Positions 40,483 through 49,408 of a stretch of DNA of 64,000 nt are shown piece by piece. Source of the stretch: JAVBQG01 sp031549185 (lineage in GTDB: Bacteria; Synergistota; Synergistia; Synergistales; Synergistaceae); assembly GCA_031549185.1 (NCBI GenBank), contig JAVBQG010000046.1, forward strand, positions 1-64,000, given 5' to 3'. Every line of letters begins with the position of its first letter. Positions within the stretch are counted from its first letter, which is position 1. A program made the position numbers and the translations under genes. The notes below the pieces were generated by a model. It was not told where the DNA came from and did no database searches. It saw only the letters and a program-made list of their open reading frames with translations.

Positions 40483-41505
40483 TTACTTTTTGGCGATATA
40501 CTTGCGCACGTCGATCGCCACTGCGATGATGATGATCAATCCCTTGATGATGTACTGCAGATAGGCGTTGATCTCCAGGTAATAAAGGCTATAGTTGATG
40601 ACCTGCAGGATGATGACGCCGATCAGAACGCCGGGGATCGTCCCGACGCCTCCTGTAAAGGAGACGCCGCCGATGACGCAGGCGCTGATGGCGTCGAGTT
40701 CGTAGTTGAGGCCCGTGGCCGTGGTTACGCTCTGCACTCTTCCGGCCTCCAGGAAGGCCGCGATGCCGTAGAGCACGCCCGCCACGAGGTAGACGCCGAA
40801 GATATTGCGCGCCACATTGACCCCGGAGACGGCCGCCGCTTCGGGGTTTCCGCCGATGGCGAACATGTTTTTGCCCAGCGTCGTCTTGTTCCAGACGATC
40901 CACATGGCTACGGAACAGATCGCAAGATAGATGACGAGATAGGGCAGTTGCATGAACCCCAGGTCGAAGGAGCCGTTCACGATCTCGATATAGCGCGGAT
41001 CCAAACTGGCCAGCGGCTGCGCGCCGCCCGCCTGGCTGTCGATGTAAAGACAGAGCGCGCCGTAGGCGATCAGCTGGGTGCCGAGCGAAATGATAAAGGG
41101 GTGCATTTTGAGGACGGCGAACCCGAAGGCGTTGATGGAGCAGAAGAGCATGGCGACCATGATGCTCAGCAGCAGAGGGACGATCAAGGGAAGAGGCTCG
41201 GTGATCCCCGGATACATGCGCGAGGCGTAGGTAACGCTCTGCAAAAGGGAGGCGGATATCGCCGCGCAGCAACCGAGAATGCGGCCGGCCGAGAGGTCCG
41301 TGCCCGTGTAGACGATCATGCCGGCTACACCCAGGGCCAGAATGCCGCGCGTGGAGGCCTGCGCCATGATCGTGCTGAAATTCGAGAGAGAGAGGAACGT
41401 CGGCTCCGCGATGACCACTCCGACGATCAGCACACCCAGGATGATGTAGAGGGAATAATTTAAAAGCCATTCTTTCCACGATACGTTTTCTAAAGACACC
41501 TTCAT
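40483..41505 (-). CDS. mglC: Galactose/sugar ABC transporter permease MglC-like
   Basis: A 340-residue membrane permease of the ribose/galactose ABC family with about ten hydrophobic segments, and family segments such as GILALGVAGMIVYTGTDLSAGR and GGNPEAAAVSGVN. MglC of E. coli has 336 residues. It is the last gene of mglBAC. The start ATG 41505 has AAGAGGGG. The adjacent galKEM genes favour galactose, although other pentose or hexose substrates cannot be excluded. Confidence 0.9.
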   Translation of the reverse strand: MKVSLENVSWKEWLLNYSLYIILGVLIVGVVIAEPTFLSLSNFSTIMAQASTRGILALGVAGMIVYTGTDLSAGRILGCCAAISASLLQSVTYASRMYPGITEPLPLIVPLLLSIMVAMLFCSINAFGFAVLKMHPFIISLGTQLIAYGALCLYIDSQAGGAQPLASLDPRYIEIVNGSFDLGFMQLPYLVIYLAICSVAMWIVWNKTTLGKNMFAIGGNPEAAAVSGVNVARNIFGVYLVAGVLYGIAAFLEAGRVQSVTTATGLNYELDAISACVIGGVSFTGGVGTIPGVLIGVIILQVINYSLYYLEINAYLQYIIKGLIIIIAVAIDVRKYIAKK

Positions 41506-41527
41506 GCGAGATATCCCCTCTTCCTGA

Positions 41528-43030
41528 TTATGCGTATTTGGCAGCCAGGCGCATGATTTTTTCCTGCGTGGCCTCTTTGATGTCCAGAATGCCGGCCAGT
41601 CGTCCGCCGGACATCACCATGATGCGGTCGCAGATCCCCAGAAGCTCCGGCATCTCGGAGGATACCACGACGATGCCCTTGCCCTGGGCGGCCAGCTCGA
41701 TGATCAGTTGATAGATCTCCGCCTTGGCGCCGACGTCGATGCCGCGCGTCGGTTCGTCCAACAGAAGGACGTCCGGTTTCGTCAACAGCCAGCGACCGAT
41801 GATGACCTTTTGCTGGTTGCCTCCCGAGAGGTAGCGAATGAAAGTTTTCTGGCTGGGGGTCTTGACCTTCATGCTGTCGATGACCCACTGAGTGTCCGTC
41901 TTCATTTTTCTGGAGGAGAGCAGCCCATGCCGTTTGTAGTGGTTGATATTGGCGATGACGGAGTTGAACGTGATATCGAGACCCGCGAAAATGCCGGTGG
42001 CACGCCGCTCCTCCGTGAGCATCGCGAAGCCGTTTTTGATGGCGTCGGAGGCGTTTCTGTTGTCCACGGGTTTTTGGTTTTTCAAAACCGAGCCTTTCGC
42101 ATGACGCGCAATGCCGAAGATTGTCTCGAGCAACTCCGTCCGCCTGCTGCCGACGAGGCCCGCGACCCCCAGAATCTCTCCGCGGCGCAGCGTGAAACTC
42201 ACGTCCTGGCAGGTGGGCATATGCATACCCGTCAGACCCTCTACCGTCAGGAGCTCTTCTTCGGCGGGAACGTTGGTCTTGGGGGGGAATCGCTGCGTCA
42301 GGTCGCGCCCGACCATCATCTGTATGATGCGGTCGATCGTCAGCCCCGAGGCCGGTTCGGTGGAGATCCATCTGCCATCTCGCATGATGGTGACCTCATC
42401 GGAAATTCGCAGGATTTCTTCTATTTTGTGTGAAATATAAATGATTCCCACTCCGTCCGCGCGGAGTTTGTCTATAATTCGAAAAAGGTGCTCGACTTCC
42501 TCGCTGGTCAGAGAGCTCGTCGGCTCGTCCAGCACCAGGATTCTGGCGTGGAACGACACGGCCTTGGCGATCTCCACCATCTGTCTCTGGGAGACGCTGA
42601 GTTTGCCGATGGGTGTGCGAGGATTGATCTCGATCCCCAGTTCTGCCAGGATTGTTTTCGTCTGTTCGAGCATGGCGTGGTGATCCACAAGGCCGAAGCG
42701 CTTGGGAAAGCGCCCGAGCCAGATATTCTCCATGACGCTGCGTTGTAGAACCTGGTTGAGCTCCTGATGCACCATGGAGACGCCGCCTACCATCGCCTCC
42801 CTGGGGCCTGCGAAACGGACCGGCTGTCCCGAGACGAGTATCTCTCCGGCATCCGGACGATAAATACCGAAGAGGCACTTCATCAGAGTAGACTTGCCGG
42901 CGCCGTTCTCCCCCATGAGCGCATGAACCGTCCCTTTCCTGAGCCTCAATTGCGCCTGATCCAGCGCTTTGACCCCGGGAAAGGACTTGTCGACCCCACT
43001 CATCTCCAGCAGATAAGTTTCTTCGTTCAT
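41528..43030 (-). CDS. mglA: Galactose/sugar ABC transporter ATP-binding protein MglA-like
   Basis: A 500-residue duplicated ATPase. The first half has intact Walker A GENGAGKST and signature LSVSQRQM; the second half has the degenerate P-loop GLVGSRRTEL and signature LSGGNQQK, as in MglA and RbsA. The start is ATG 43030, six bases after GGAG; the frame opens at 43051, but that codon lies within the mglB-mglA hairpin and lacks a Shine-Dalgarno. It energises MglC import. Confidence 0.92.
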   Translation of the reverse strand: MNEETYLLEMSGVDKSFPGVKALDQAQLRLRKGTVHALMGENGAGKSTLMKCLFGIYRPDAGEILVSGQPVRFAGPREAMVGGVSMVHQELNQVLQRSVMENIWLGRFPKRFGLVDHHAMLEQTKTILAELGIEINPRTPIGKLSVSQRQMVEIAKAVSFHARILVLDEPTSSLTSEEVEHLFRIIDKLRADGVGIIYISHKIEEILRISDEVTIMRDGRWISTEPASGLTIDRIIQMMVGRDLTQRFPPKTNVPAEEELLTVEGLTGMHMPTCQDVSFTLRRGEILGVAGLVGSRRTELLETIFGIARHAKGSVLKNQKPVDNRNASDAIKNGFAMLTEERRATGIFAGLDITFNSVIANINHYKRHGLLSSRKMKTDTQWVIDSMKVKTPSQKTFIRYLSGGNQQKVIIGRWLLTKPDVLLLDEPTRGIDVGAKAEIYQLIIELAAQGKGIVVVSSEMPELLGICDRIMVMSGGRLAGILDIKEATQEKIMRLAAKYA

Positions 43031-43049
43031 CATCGTCTCCATAGTAAGC

Positions 43050-43081
43050 ATCCGGGGGGCCGAAGCGCGGACCCCCCGGAT
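43050..43081 (-). other. mglB-mglA intercistronic stem-loop
   Basis: Perfect 10-bp stem ATCCGGGGGG / CCCCCCGGAT with a 12-base loop between mglB and mglA, no T run. Likely stabilises the upstream mglB message so more binding protein than transporter is made. Confidence 0.7.
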
Positions 43082-43105
43082 GAAACCGAGCCTTTTGATG
43101 TCCTG

Positions 43106-44110
43106 TTACTTGCCGAGGTAGGGCGAGTAAGGGATACGGACAGCGATGCCGCTGGCGTCGAACTTGTATTTGGTGCCCGCGAGGGGCGCTTTTTTCGCGA
43201 TCATATTCAGCATGACCTCGGAGACCGCTTTGCCCATGGCTTCGCCGTCCTGCTTGACCGTTGCGCTCATAATGCCCTTCTTGATCGCGTCGACCGCCTG
43301 GTCGGTGGCGTCGACTCCGATGACGGGGATGAACTTCTTGCCGCCTTCTATGTTGTAACCGATATTGGACAGTGCCGCTACTGCGCCCATCGCCATCGAG
43401 TCGTTGTTTGCGATGACCAGCTCGATCTTGTTCTCGTTGGCTGCCAGCGCGGATTCCATGGCTTGCTGCGCCAGAGCTGTGTCCCAGTTGCAGACGAATG
43501 TCTGGCCGATCTGCTCCATCTTCACGCCCTTGGCGATCGCTTCCTTCACGCTCCACTCCGTGCGCGCAATGGCCTCCGGATTGTCCGGCTCGCCCTTGAA
43601 CATCACGTACTGGAATTTGCCGTCCTTGTTGCGGTCGTACTCGGGATGTCCCTTCCAGAGTCGCGCGACGATGTCTCCCTGCATCTTGCCGGCATCGGCC
43701 GCGTTGGTGCCGACGAAGCAGGCCTTGTCGTAGGTTTTGAGAACTTTCAGATCGGGCTCGCGGTTGAAGAACACCACCGGGATGCCCGCCGCCTTGATCT
43801 TCGCCAGTACGCCCGCCGCCGCCTGCGCGTCGACCATGTTCACGATGATGCCGTCCATCTTTTTCTGGATCATGACGTCGAGCTGGTCGTTCTGGGTCGC
43901 CTGATCGCCTTTGCCGTCCTGCATGCTGATCTGTGCCTTGCCGGCAAGCGCCTTGTTCAGCGCGTTGCGCACGGTGGAGATGTAAGTGTCGTCGTACTTG
44001 TAGATCAGGATGCCGATCTTTGGCTGGGCTGCCAAAGCGGGTAGAGCAAAGACGAACAGAAGGGTAAAAACGGAGAGGACAGCAAAGAGACGAGATACTC
44101 GGATCTTCAT
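43106..44110 (-). CDS. mglB: Galactose/sugar ABC transporter substrate-binding protein MglB-like
   Basis: Periplasmic sugar-binding protein of 334 residues. Signal peptide MKIRVSRLFAVLSVFTLLFV...ALA (cut near residue 28), then KIGILIYKYDDTYISTVRNAL, typical of the galactose/glucose-binding MglB group rather than ribose-binding proteins. ATG 44110 follows AGAGGAGG. First gene of mglBAC, with its own consensus promoter, although the gal genes are just upstream. Confidence 0.9.
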   Translation of the reverse strand: MKIRVSRLFAVLSVFTLLFVFALPALAAQPKIGILIYKYDDTYISTVRNALNKALAGKAQISMQDGKGDQATQNDQLDVMIQKKMDGIIVNMVDAQAAAGVLAKIKAAGIPVVFFNREPDLKVLKTYDKACFVGTNAADAGKMQGDIVARLWKGHPEYDRNKDGKFQYVMFKGEPDNPEAIARTEWSVKEAIAKGVKMEQIGQTFVCNWDTALAQQAMESALAANENKIELVIANNDSMAMGAVAALSNIGYNIEGGKKFIPVIGVDATDQAVDAIKKGIMSATVKQDGEAMGKAVSEVMLNMIAKKAPLAGTKYKFDASGIAVRIPYSPYLGK

Positions 44111-44155
44111 AAGACTACCTCCTCTGAATTTAGGTGCTGGTATTGCCTGCACATA

Positions 44156-44184
44156 AGTATTCTCCAATCGGAATCGCCTGTCAA
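44156..44184 (-). promoter_or_regulatory. Promoter of mglBAC
   Basis: Minus strand TTGACA (44179-44184), 17 bases, AATACT (44156-44161), about 45 bases before mglB. Confidence 0.7.
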
Positions 44185-44226
44185 GAGAGATAACCCGAGG
44201 CGATATAAGGGTTTTACTTTCACATT

Positions 44227-45150
44227 TTACTTCCACAACGGTGTGGGATAAAGCTTCTGCCGATGTTTTTCGGAGATCGCCTTTTCTACCCCTGCTTTGT
44301 CCTCTTTGTATGTGATCCCGTACCAGACGTCTTCACTCTCCAGAACCGCCACGTCGGCTCGGCCGTTTTGCAGCAGCGCGTCTATTTCGATCGGCAGAAG
44401 GTACTCGCACTTCAACGGGTTGACGGGGAGGTTTGCATTGAGGAACGCCGTGAAGTCCCTCTCCGCCTCCGGGAAGAACTCCTCGTCGAGGCCCCAGAAG
44501 TTCATGGATACGAGCGTCCCCGCGGGGATATCCGACCAGGTCTCCCCTTTGTCCTCCGAAAAACGGGCTCCTACGGGCGCTTTTTCGATCATGGTACGCT
44601 CCTTGACGTTGACGAGAAAACCGCGATCGTCGGCCTCGCAGATTCCGCGGGTCACACTGCCGTGATCGGACACGGTGTTTTCGATCCGATAGCCTACCAT
44701 GGCGAAGTGGTGCCTGTCGTCATTTTTTTTCGGAGTCGAGAGCCAGTTGTGGATCGTCTTGAACGCCGAGGGACCGTAGTAATCGTCCGCGTTGATTACC
44801 GCGAAAGGTCCTGTGAGGGTCTCTCGGGCTGCGAGGAGGGCGTGCGTTGTCCCCCACGGTTTGACGCGTCCCTCCGGAATGCGGTAACCCGGCGGCAATT
44901 GCTCCAGTTCCTGAAAAGCATACGCGATCTCGGCGTTTTTCTCCATCCGGTTACCGATGATCTCTTTGAAATCCTCCTCGATTTCGTGTTTGATAATAAA
45001 GACAATTTTCCGGAAGCCAGCCGCAAGCGCGTCGTAGATCGAATAATCGATGATCAGCTCACCGTTTGCTCCGACCGGGTCGATCTGTTTGAGCCCTCCG
45101 TATCGGCTGCCGATCCCCGCAGCCATGATCGCCAGTACCGGTTTTTCCAT
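44227..45150 (-). CDS. Sugar-phosphate nucleotidyltransferase, possible GalT replacement
   Basis: A 307-residue nucleotidyltransferase with the N-terminal MAAGIGSRYGGLKQIDPVG, a variant of the GxGxRxGPxxK nucleotide-binding loop, and an INADDYYG metal-binding segment near residue 108. It links UTP (or another NTP) to a sugar 1-phosphate. It lies directly after galK and galE on the same strand, 15 bases from galE, where galT would be expected; no GalT-like (HxHxQ) protein is seen in the window. I infer UTP:hexose-1-phosphate uridylyltransferase, feeding galactose-1-phosphate into GalE. It may instead make UDP-glucose or act elsewhere. Confidence 0.75.
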   Translation of the reverse strand: MEKPVLAIMAAGIGSRYGGLKQIDPVGANGELIIDYSIYDALAAGFRKIVFIIKHEIEEDFKEIIGNRMEKNAEIAYAFQELEQLPPGYRIPEGRVKPWGTTHALLAARETLTGPFAVINADDYYGPSAFKTIHNWLSTPKKNDDRHHFAMVGYRIENTVSDHGSVTRGICEADDRGFLVNVKERTMIEKAPVGARFSEDKGETWSDIPAGTLVSMNFWGLDEEFFPEAERDFTAFLNANLPVNPLKCEYLLPIEIDALLQNGRADVAVLESEDVWYGITYKEDKAGVEKAISEKHRQKLYPTPLWK

Positions 45151-45165
45151 CGTAACGAACCTCCT

Positions 45166-46182
45166 CTATCGTCCGTAACCGTCGGGGTTTTTGCTCTGCC
45201 AGCGCCAGGAGTCGGCGCACATGTCCTCGATGCCGTACTTTGCCTCCCAACCCAGCTCCTTCTGCGCTTTCGTTGGATCGGCGTACACCTCGGCGATATC
45301 GCCGGCGCGTCTGGGTTTGAACTCGTACGGGAGCTTTTTTCCGCAAGCTTTCTCGAAGGCCGAGATCACCTCCAGGACGCTGTAACCGCGCCCCGTCCCC
45401 AAGTTGCAAACGAACTCCCCGCGGCTTGCGGCGAGCTTTTTCAGCGCTGCCACATGTCCCCGCGCCAGGTCGACGACGTGTATGTAATCTCTTACGCCGG
45501 TGCCGTCGTGCGTCGGATAGTCGTTCCCAAAAACACGGATGCGTTCGAGCTTGCCCACCGCAACTTGTGCGATGTAGGGGACGAGGTTGTTCGGTATGCC
45601 GTTCGGGTCCTCGCCGATCAGGCCGGATTCGTGTGCGCCGATCGGGTTGAAATAGCGAAGGGAGGCCGCGCTGAATGCCGGATCGGCAACGCAGGTGTCG
45701 TGCAGGATTCGCTCGATGAAGAGCTTCGTCGTGCCGTACGGGTTGGTGGCGGAGGTCGGGAAATCCTCTCGAACCGGCACGCTCGCTGGGCTTCCGTATA
45801 CGGTCGCGGACGAAGAGAAGACGAGGCGCGAGACGCCGTGTTGCTTCATGGTCTTCAGGACGGCGAGGGTTCCAATCAAGTTGTTGCGATAGTATTCCAA
45901 CGGTTTTTCGACGCTCTCCCCCACCGCTTTGAGCGCCGCGAAGTGGATCACGGCCTCGATGCTGGAATTTTCGCCGAACAACGTTTCGCAGGCGCTTTCA
46001 TCGCAGACGTCCGCTTTGTAAAACGCCACCCCGCGCCCGGCAATTTTTTCGACGCGCTCAAGGGCTCTTTCGCTCGAGTTGGAGAGGTTGTCGACGACGA
46101 TCACTTCGTACCCCGCGTTCAGAAGTTCCACGCAGGTGTGGCTGCCGATGTACCCCGCGCCGCCCGTTACCAGTACCGCCAT
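45166..46182 (-). CDS. galE: UDP-glucose 4-epimerase
   Basis: A 338-residue extended short-chain dehydrogenase that interconverts UDP-galactose and UDP-glucose. The NAD-binding GGAGYIGSH is at residues 7-15, and the catalytic YxxxK is YGTTK near residue 148, with SSSATVYG before it. Length equals E. coli GalE. It sits between galK and the nucleotidyltransferase with short gaps, as one operon. Confidence 0.95.
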   Translation of the reverse strand: MAVLVTGGAGYIGSHTCVELLNAGYEVIVVDNLSNSSERALERVEKIAGRGVAFYKADVCDESACETLFGENSSIEAVIHFAALKAVGESVEKPLEYYRNNLIGTLAVLKTMKQHGVSRLVFSSSATVYGSPASVPVREDFPTSATNPYGTTKLFIERILHDTCVADPAFSAASLRYFNPIGAHESGLIGEDPNGIPNNLVPYIAQVAVGKLERIRVFGNDYPTHDGTGVRDYIHVVDLARGHVAALKKLAASRGEFVCNLGTGRGYSVLEVISAFEKACGKKLPYEFKPRRAGDIAEVYADPTKAQKELGWEAKYGIEDMCADSWRWQSKNPDGYGR

Positions 46183-46212
46183 GCAAGCACTTCCTTTCCC
46201 GGTTTATTTTTA

Positions 46213-47514
46213 TCAAAGTTTCGTTACTTTAAGAGGGCCATCCTCGCGGAACGAGAGGGCATAACACGCGTTTTCGCCGAAGGCGGCGTGCATGGCCGAA
46301 CGATACCGTTTCAGCAGGCTCTCAGGCACAAAGGCCTGGATCGTGCCGGCAAAGCCGCCTCCCTGGAGGCGCCACGCGCCCCTCCCTTCCAGCACGAGCT
46401 GCGAGAGGGCAAGCGCGACGGGGATGCTTTGTCGATTCGGATCCCCGACGGGATAGGCGTTTTGATTGTATTCGAAGGACGAGTGCCCGCTCTCCGTGAT
46501 CAGCGCAAGAAAACGTTCCATATCGCCTTGCTCCGCAGCTGTCGTCAGCTCGTTTACCCGCCGGCACTCCTCGAAGAAATGCAGGGCGCGCAGTGTCGCC
46601 CTGTCCCCCGACTCGCTTCTCACGTCCGGGATTCTCGCCAGAAAGCCGTCTCGGCTTACCTCGCGCAGGTTGTTTTTGCCGAAAAAATGGGCGACGCGCT
46701 CCATTTCTCTTCGGATTGCCGCATATTCCTCGGTGAGGCGGGAGTGGCTGCCTCCGGTATCGGTGACGACGAGCCTGAAGCCGCGAGAGGAGAGGTCAAA
46801 GGGAATTTTTCTCACGACGGGTGCGGATGGATTTGCGAAGTCGATCCATACGACGCCGCCCACGGCGCAGGAGATCTGATCCATCAGGCCGGACGGTTTG
46901 CCGAAGTAGTCGTTCTCCGCGCGTTGTCCGATGATCCCGAGTTCGATGGGGGTGAAACGCTCGTCGTTGTATTCGGCGTTCAGGATCGTGCCGACGCAAA
47001 TCTCGAAGGCGGCGGAGCTGGAGAGCCCGCTTCCCTTGAGGACATTGGAGGCGGTATAGGCATCGAATCCGCCGATTTTGCCGCCGTGCTCCGCGATCCC
47101 CGCTGCCACGCCGCGGATCATCGCAGCCGATTTGCCCCGCTCGGTATCGACGGGCTTGAGGCGGGAGAGTCCTACGCCTGCTCCGCTTTCGTACCCCTTC
47201 GTTCTGATCCTGATGGTGTCGTTGTCCGTCTTCGATACGGCGGCGATGATGTCGAGGTCGACAGCCGCGGCCAGCACAACGCCGTGATTGTGGTCCGTGT
47301 GGTTGCCGCAGAGCTCCACCCTGCCCGGCACCGAATAGATGGCGATGTCCCTCTCTCCGCCGAAATTTTTTTCAAAGCCTCGAAGGGTCTCGATGTAACG
47401 CTTTCTCTGGGTCTCGAGGGTGCGATCCGCAGCCCCGTACAGGGCCGCGAGCGTGGGGTCGTATATCCCCGCCTTGATCTGTCGAATCACCTGCGAAACC
47501 TTTGCCACTTCCAT
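46213..47514 (-). CDS. galK: Galactokinase
   Basis: Phosphorylates galactose at C1. GHMP-kinase features: PGRVELCGNHTDHNHG near residue 65 (the galactokinase signature, with N replacing the usual E in GEHTD) and the P-loop-like GSGLSSSAAFE. It is 433 residues, longer than the usual ~390, due to an N-terminal helical extension. ATG 47514 is preferred because GGAG lies five bases upstream; the frame opens at 47547. First gene of galK-galE-nucleotidyltransferase and divergent from galM. Confidence 0.9.
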   Translation of the reverse strand: MEVAKVSQVIRQIKAGIYDPTLAALYGAADRTLETQRKRYIETLRGFEKNFGGERDIAIYSVPGRVELCGNHTDHNHGVVLAAAVDLDIIAAVSKTDNDTIRIRTKGYESGAGVGLSRLKPVDTERGKSAAMIRGVAAGIAEHGGKIGGFDAYTASNVLKGSGLSSSAAFEICVGTILNAEYNDERFTPIELGIIGQRAENDYFGKPSGLMDQISCAVGGVVWIDFANPSAPVVRKIPFDLSSRGFRLVVTDTGGSHSRLTEEYAAIRREMERVAHFFGKNNLREVSRDGFLARIPDVRSESGDRATLRALHFFEECRRVNELTTAAEQGDMERFLALITESGHSSFEYNQNAYPVGDPNRQSIPVALALSQLVLEGRGAWRLQGGGFAGTIQAFVPESLLKRYRSAMHAAFGENACYALSFREDGPLKVTKL

Positions 47515-47611
47515 CACCTCTCCGGTTGCCGTGTTTTCGGTTACCATTGTATACGCAGGTGCGATAAAATTCCGCGAAAGATACGCATTTTGATCCGAAA
47601 GATGGGGTGTT

Positions 47612-48637
47612 GTGTCAGTGATTCGCGAATTCTACGGAAAAACCGAAAACGGAAAGGCGGTCGAACGCTTCTCGTTGCGAAATCAGAGCGGTCTCCTCGT
47701 CCGTTGCATCGATTACGGTTGCAGGCTCACGCATATCGTTTTGCCCTCGGAGACCGGCGATGGAAATATTTTGCTCGGCTACGATTCGCTGGCCGGATAC
47801 GAAAGCGACCCGTTCTTCGCGGGCGCACTGGTCGGGCGATACGCGAACCGTATCCGAGGGGCTTCGCTCTCCCTCGACGGGAAAAAGTATTCGCTCACGC
47901 GGAACGATGGGAAGAACTATCTTCATGGAAGTTTTCACAGGTGTATTTTCACGGCGGAGGCTGTGGGCGAAAACGCAGTGCTCTTCACATATACCTCTCC
48001 GGATGGGGAGGACGGCTTTCCGGGCGAGCTGTGCGTTCGCGTCCTGTACTCTCTCGACGACGAGAACAGGCTGACGATGGAGTATCGCGCCGCCTGCGAC
48101 GCACCGACATGCGTCAACCTGACCAACCACGCCTACTTCGACCTCTCCGCGGGGCGCGACGCCTCCGTCGAGAAGCACCTTCTGCGGTTGAGCGGCCGCC
48201 GTTTTCTGGAGATCGACGCGGATTTCTGTCCCACCGGGAGGGTCTGCGCTGCGGAAGGGGCGTTCGATTTTTCGGATTTCAAAGCCGTCGGGCGCGATAT
48301 CGAATCGGACGATCCACAGTTGAAGCTCGCCGGTGGATATGACCACTGTTTCATATTGGAGAACGAAAAAGAGGGGGACCTCGCCTTCGCCGCCGAACTC
48401 TCGGATTCGGATGGCACACGGCGCATGAGAGTCTTCACGACGCAGCCGGCCGTCCAATTTTACACCGGAAATTTTCTGTCGACGAAGGAAGGTGGAAAGG
48501 GTTTTTCTCCGCGACGCGGCCTCTGCCTTGAGACGCAGCATTACCCCGATGGCCCCAATCGCCCGGACTTCCCGTCGACGTCGCTACGACCCGGCGAGGA
48601 ATACCGGGAGACCACTGTACTTCAGTTCGAGTTTTGA
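47612..48637 (+). CDS. galM: Aldose 1-epimerase (galactose mutarotase)
   Basis: Converts beta- to alpha-aldose before galactokinase. A 341-residue protein with the family segments GCRLTHIVLP, GRYANRI, LHGSFH and NLTNHAYFDLS, the last with the conserved His near residue 175. Start GTG 47612 follows GGGG at short spacing; GTG 47618 is an alternative. Divergent from galK across a 97-base region. Confidence 0.94.
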   Translation: MSVIREFYGKTENGKAVERFSLRNQSGLLVRCIDYGCRLTHIVLPSETGDGNILLGYDSLAGYESDPFFAGALVGRYANRIRGASLSLDGKKYSLTRNDGKNYLHGSFHRCIFTAEAVGENAVLFTYTSPDGEDGFPGELCVRVLYSLDDENRLTMEYRAACDAPTCVNLTNHAYFDLSAGRDASVEKHLLRLSGRRFLEIDADFCPTGRVCAAEGAFDFSDFKAVGRDIESDDPQLKLAGGYDHCFILENEKEGDLAFAAELSDSDGTRRMRVFTTQPAVQFYTGNFLSTKEGGKGFSPRRGLCLETQHYPDGPNRPDFPSTSLRPGEEYRETTVLQFEF

Positions 48638-48655
48638 GGAACCAATCGAGGGCGT

Positions 48656-49408
48656 TTATTCTTCGTTCGAGATCAGGGAGAGGATCTCCTCCAGCAGTGC
48701 GGCAAACCGTGGATCGGTTCGCCGGCGCGGGTACTCGAGGCCGACGGGGATTTCGCGCAGCAGCCTTCCCCTCTCCAGCACCACGATGCGACGTGAGAGG
48801 ATCAGCGCCTCCTCAACGTCGTGCGTGACGAAGAGGATCGTCTTTCCCTCCGAGGCGTACAGCTTGAGTATTTCGTCCTGAAGTGATTTGCGCGTGAAGT
48901 AGTCGAGCGCCCCGAGCGGCTCGTCCATCAGGATCAGCTCCGGTCCGTAGCAGAGGACTCGACCGAGCGCGACGCGCTGCGCCATGCCGCCCGAGAGCTG
49001 CGAGGGGTACGCGTGTTTGTAGGCCGAGAGCCCGAGCATGGCCAGCAGATCGTCCGCTTTTTGAGCGGGCTGCGAGCGCCGCGGGTTTTTAAGGAAGGCG
49101 AAGAGGATGTTCTTCTCGACGGTGAGCCACGGCATCAGGCGCGGCTCCTGAAAGACGATCCCGATCTTCTCGTCCGTTCCTGCCGCCTCCCCGCCGATCT
49201 CGTTTCCGTCGAGCCGCAATTCGCCGCCGCTCCGGCGGAGCAACCCCGCCACGATGCGCAACAGGGTCGTCTTCCCGGAGCCGCTACGTCCGACGATGCC
49301 GACGAAGCCCCGCCTTTCGACGCCGAGGGAGAAGTCGTCGAGCGCGACGTTCTCCGTCTCGCCCAACGGGTACACCTTCCTGAGGTTTCGCGCCTCAAAC
49401 CACGGCAT
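48656..49408 (-). CDS. ABC transporter ATP-binding protein (SsuB/TauB/nitrate type)
   Basis: A 250-residue ATPase of the sulfonate/nitrate/taurine (NitT) family. Walker A GRSGSGKTT, signature LSGGMAQRVAL, Walker B LILMDEPLGALD. It overlaps the permease gene upstream by 14 bases. No substrate-binding protein is adjacent (galM on one side, rlmN on the other), so the substrate is unknown; sulfonates, nitrate, or a thiamine-pyrimidine-like compound are possible for this family. Confidence 0.88.
   Translation of the reverse strand: MPWFEARNLRKVYPLGETENVALDDFSLGVERRGFVGIVGRSGSGKTTLLRIVAGLLRRSGGELRLDGNEIGGEAAGTDEKIGIVFQEPRLMPWLTVEKNILFAFLKNPRRSQPAQKADDLLAMLGLSAYKHAYPSQLSGGMAQRVALGRVLCYGPELILMDEPLGALDYFTRKSLQDEILKLYASEGKTILFVTHDVEEALILSRRIVVLERGRLLREIPVGLEYPRRRTDPRFAALLEEILSLISNEE

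Noticed and set aside
44263..48342. A 1359-codon open frame on the plus strand
   Set aside because: It runs antisense through mglB-proximal, gal and galM genes with no ribosome binding site or domain, a shadow produced by high-GC codon bias.
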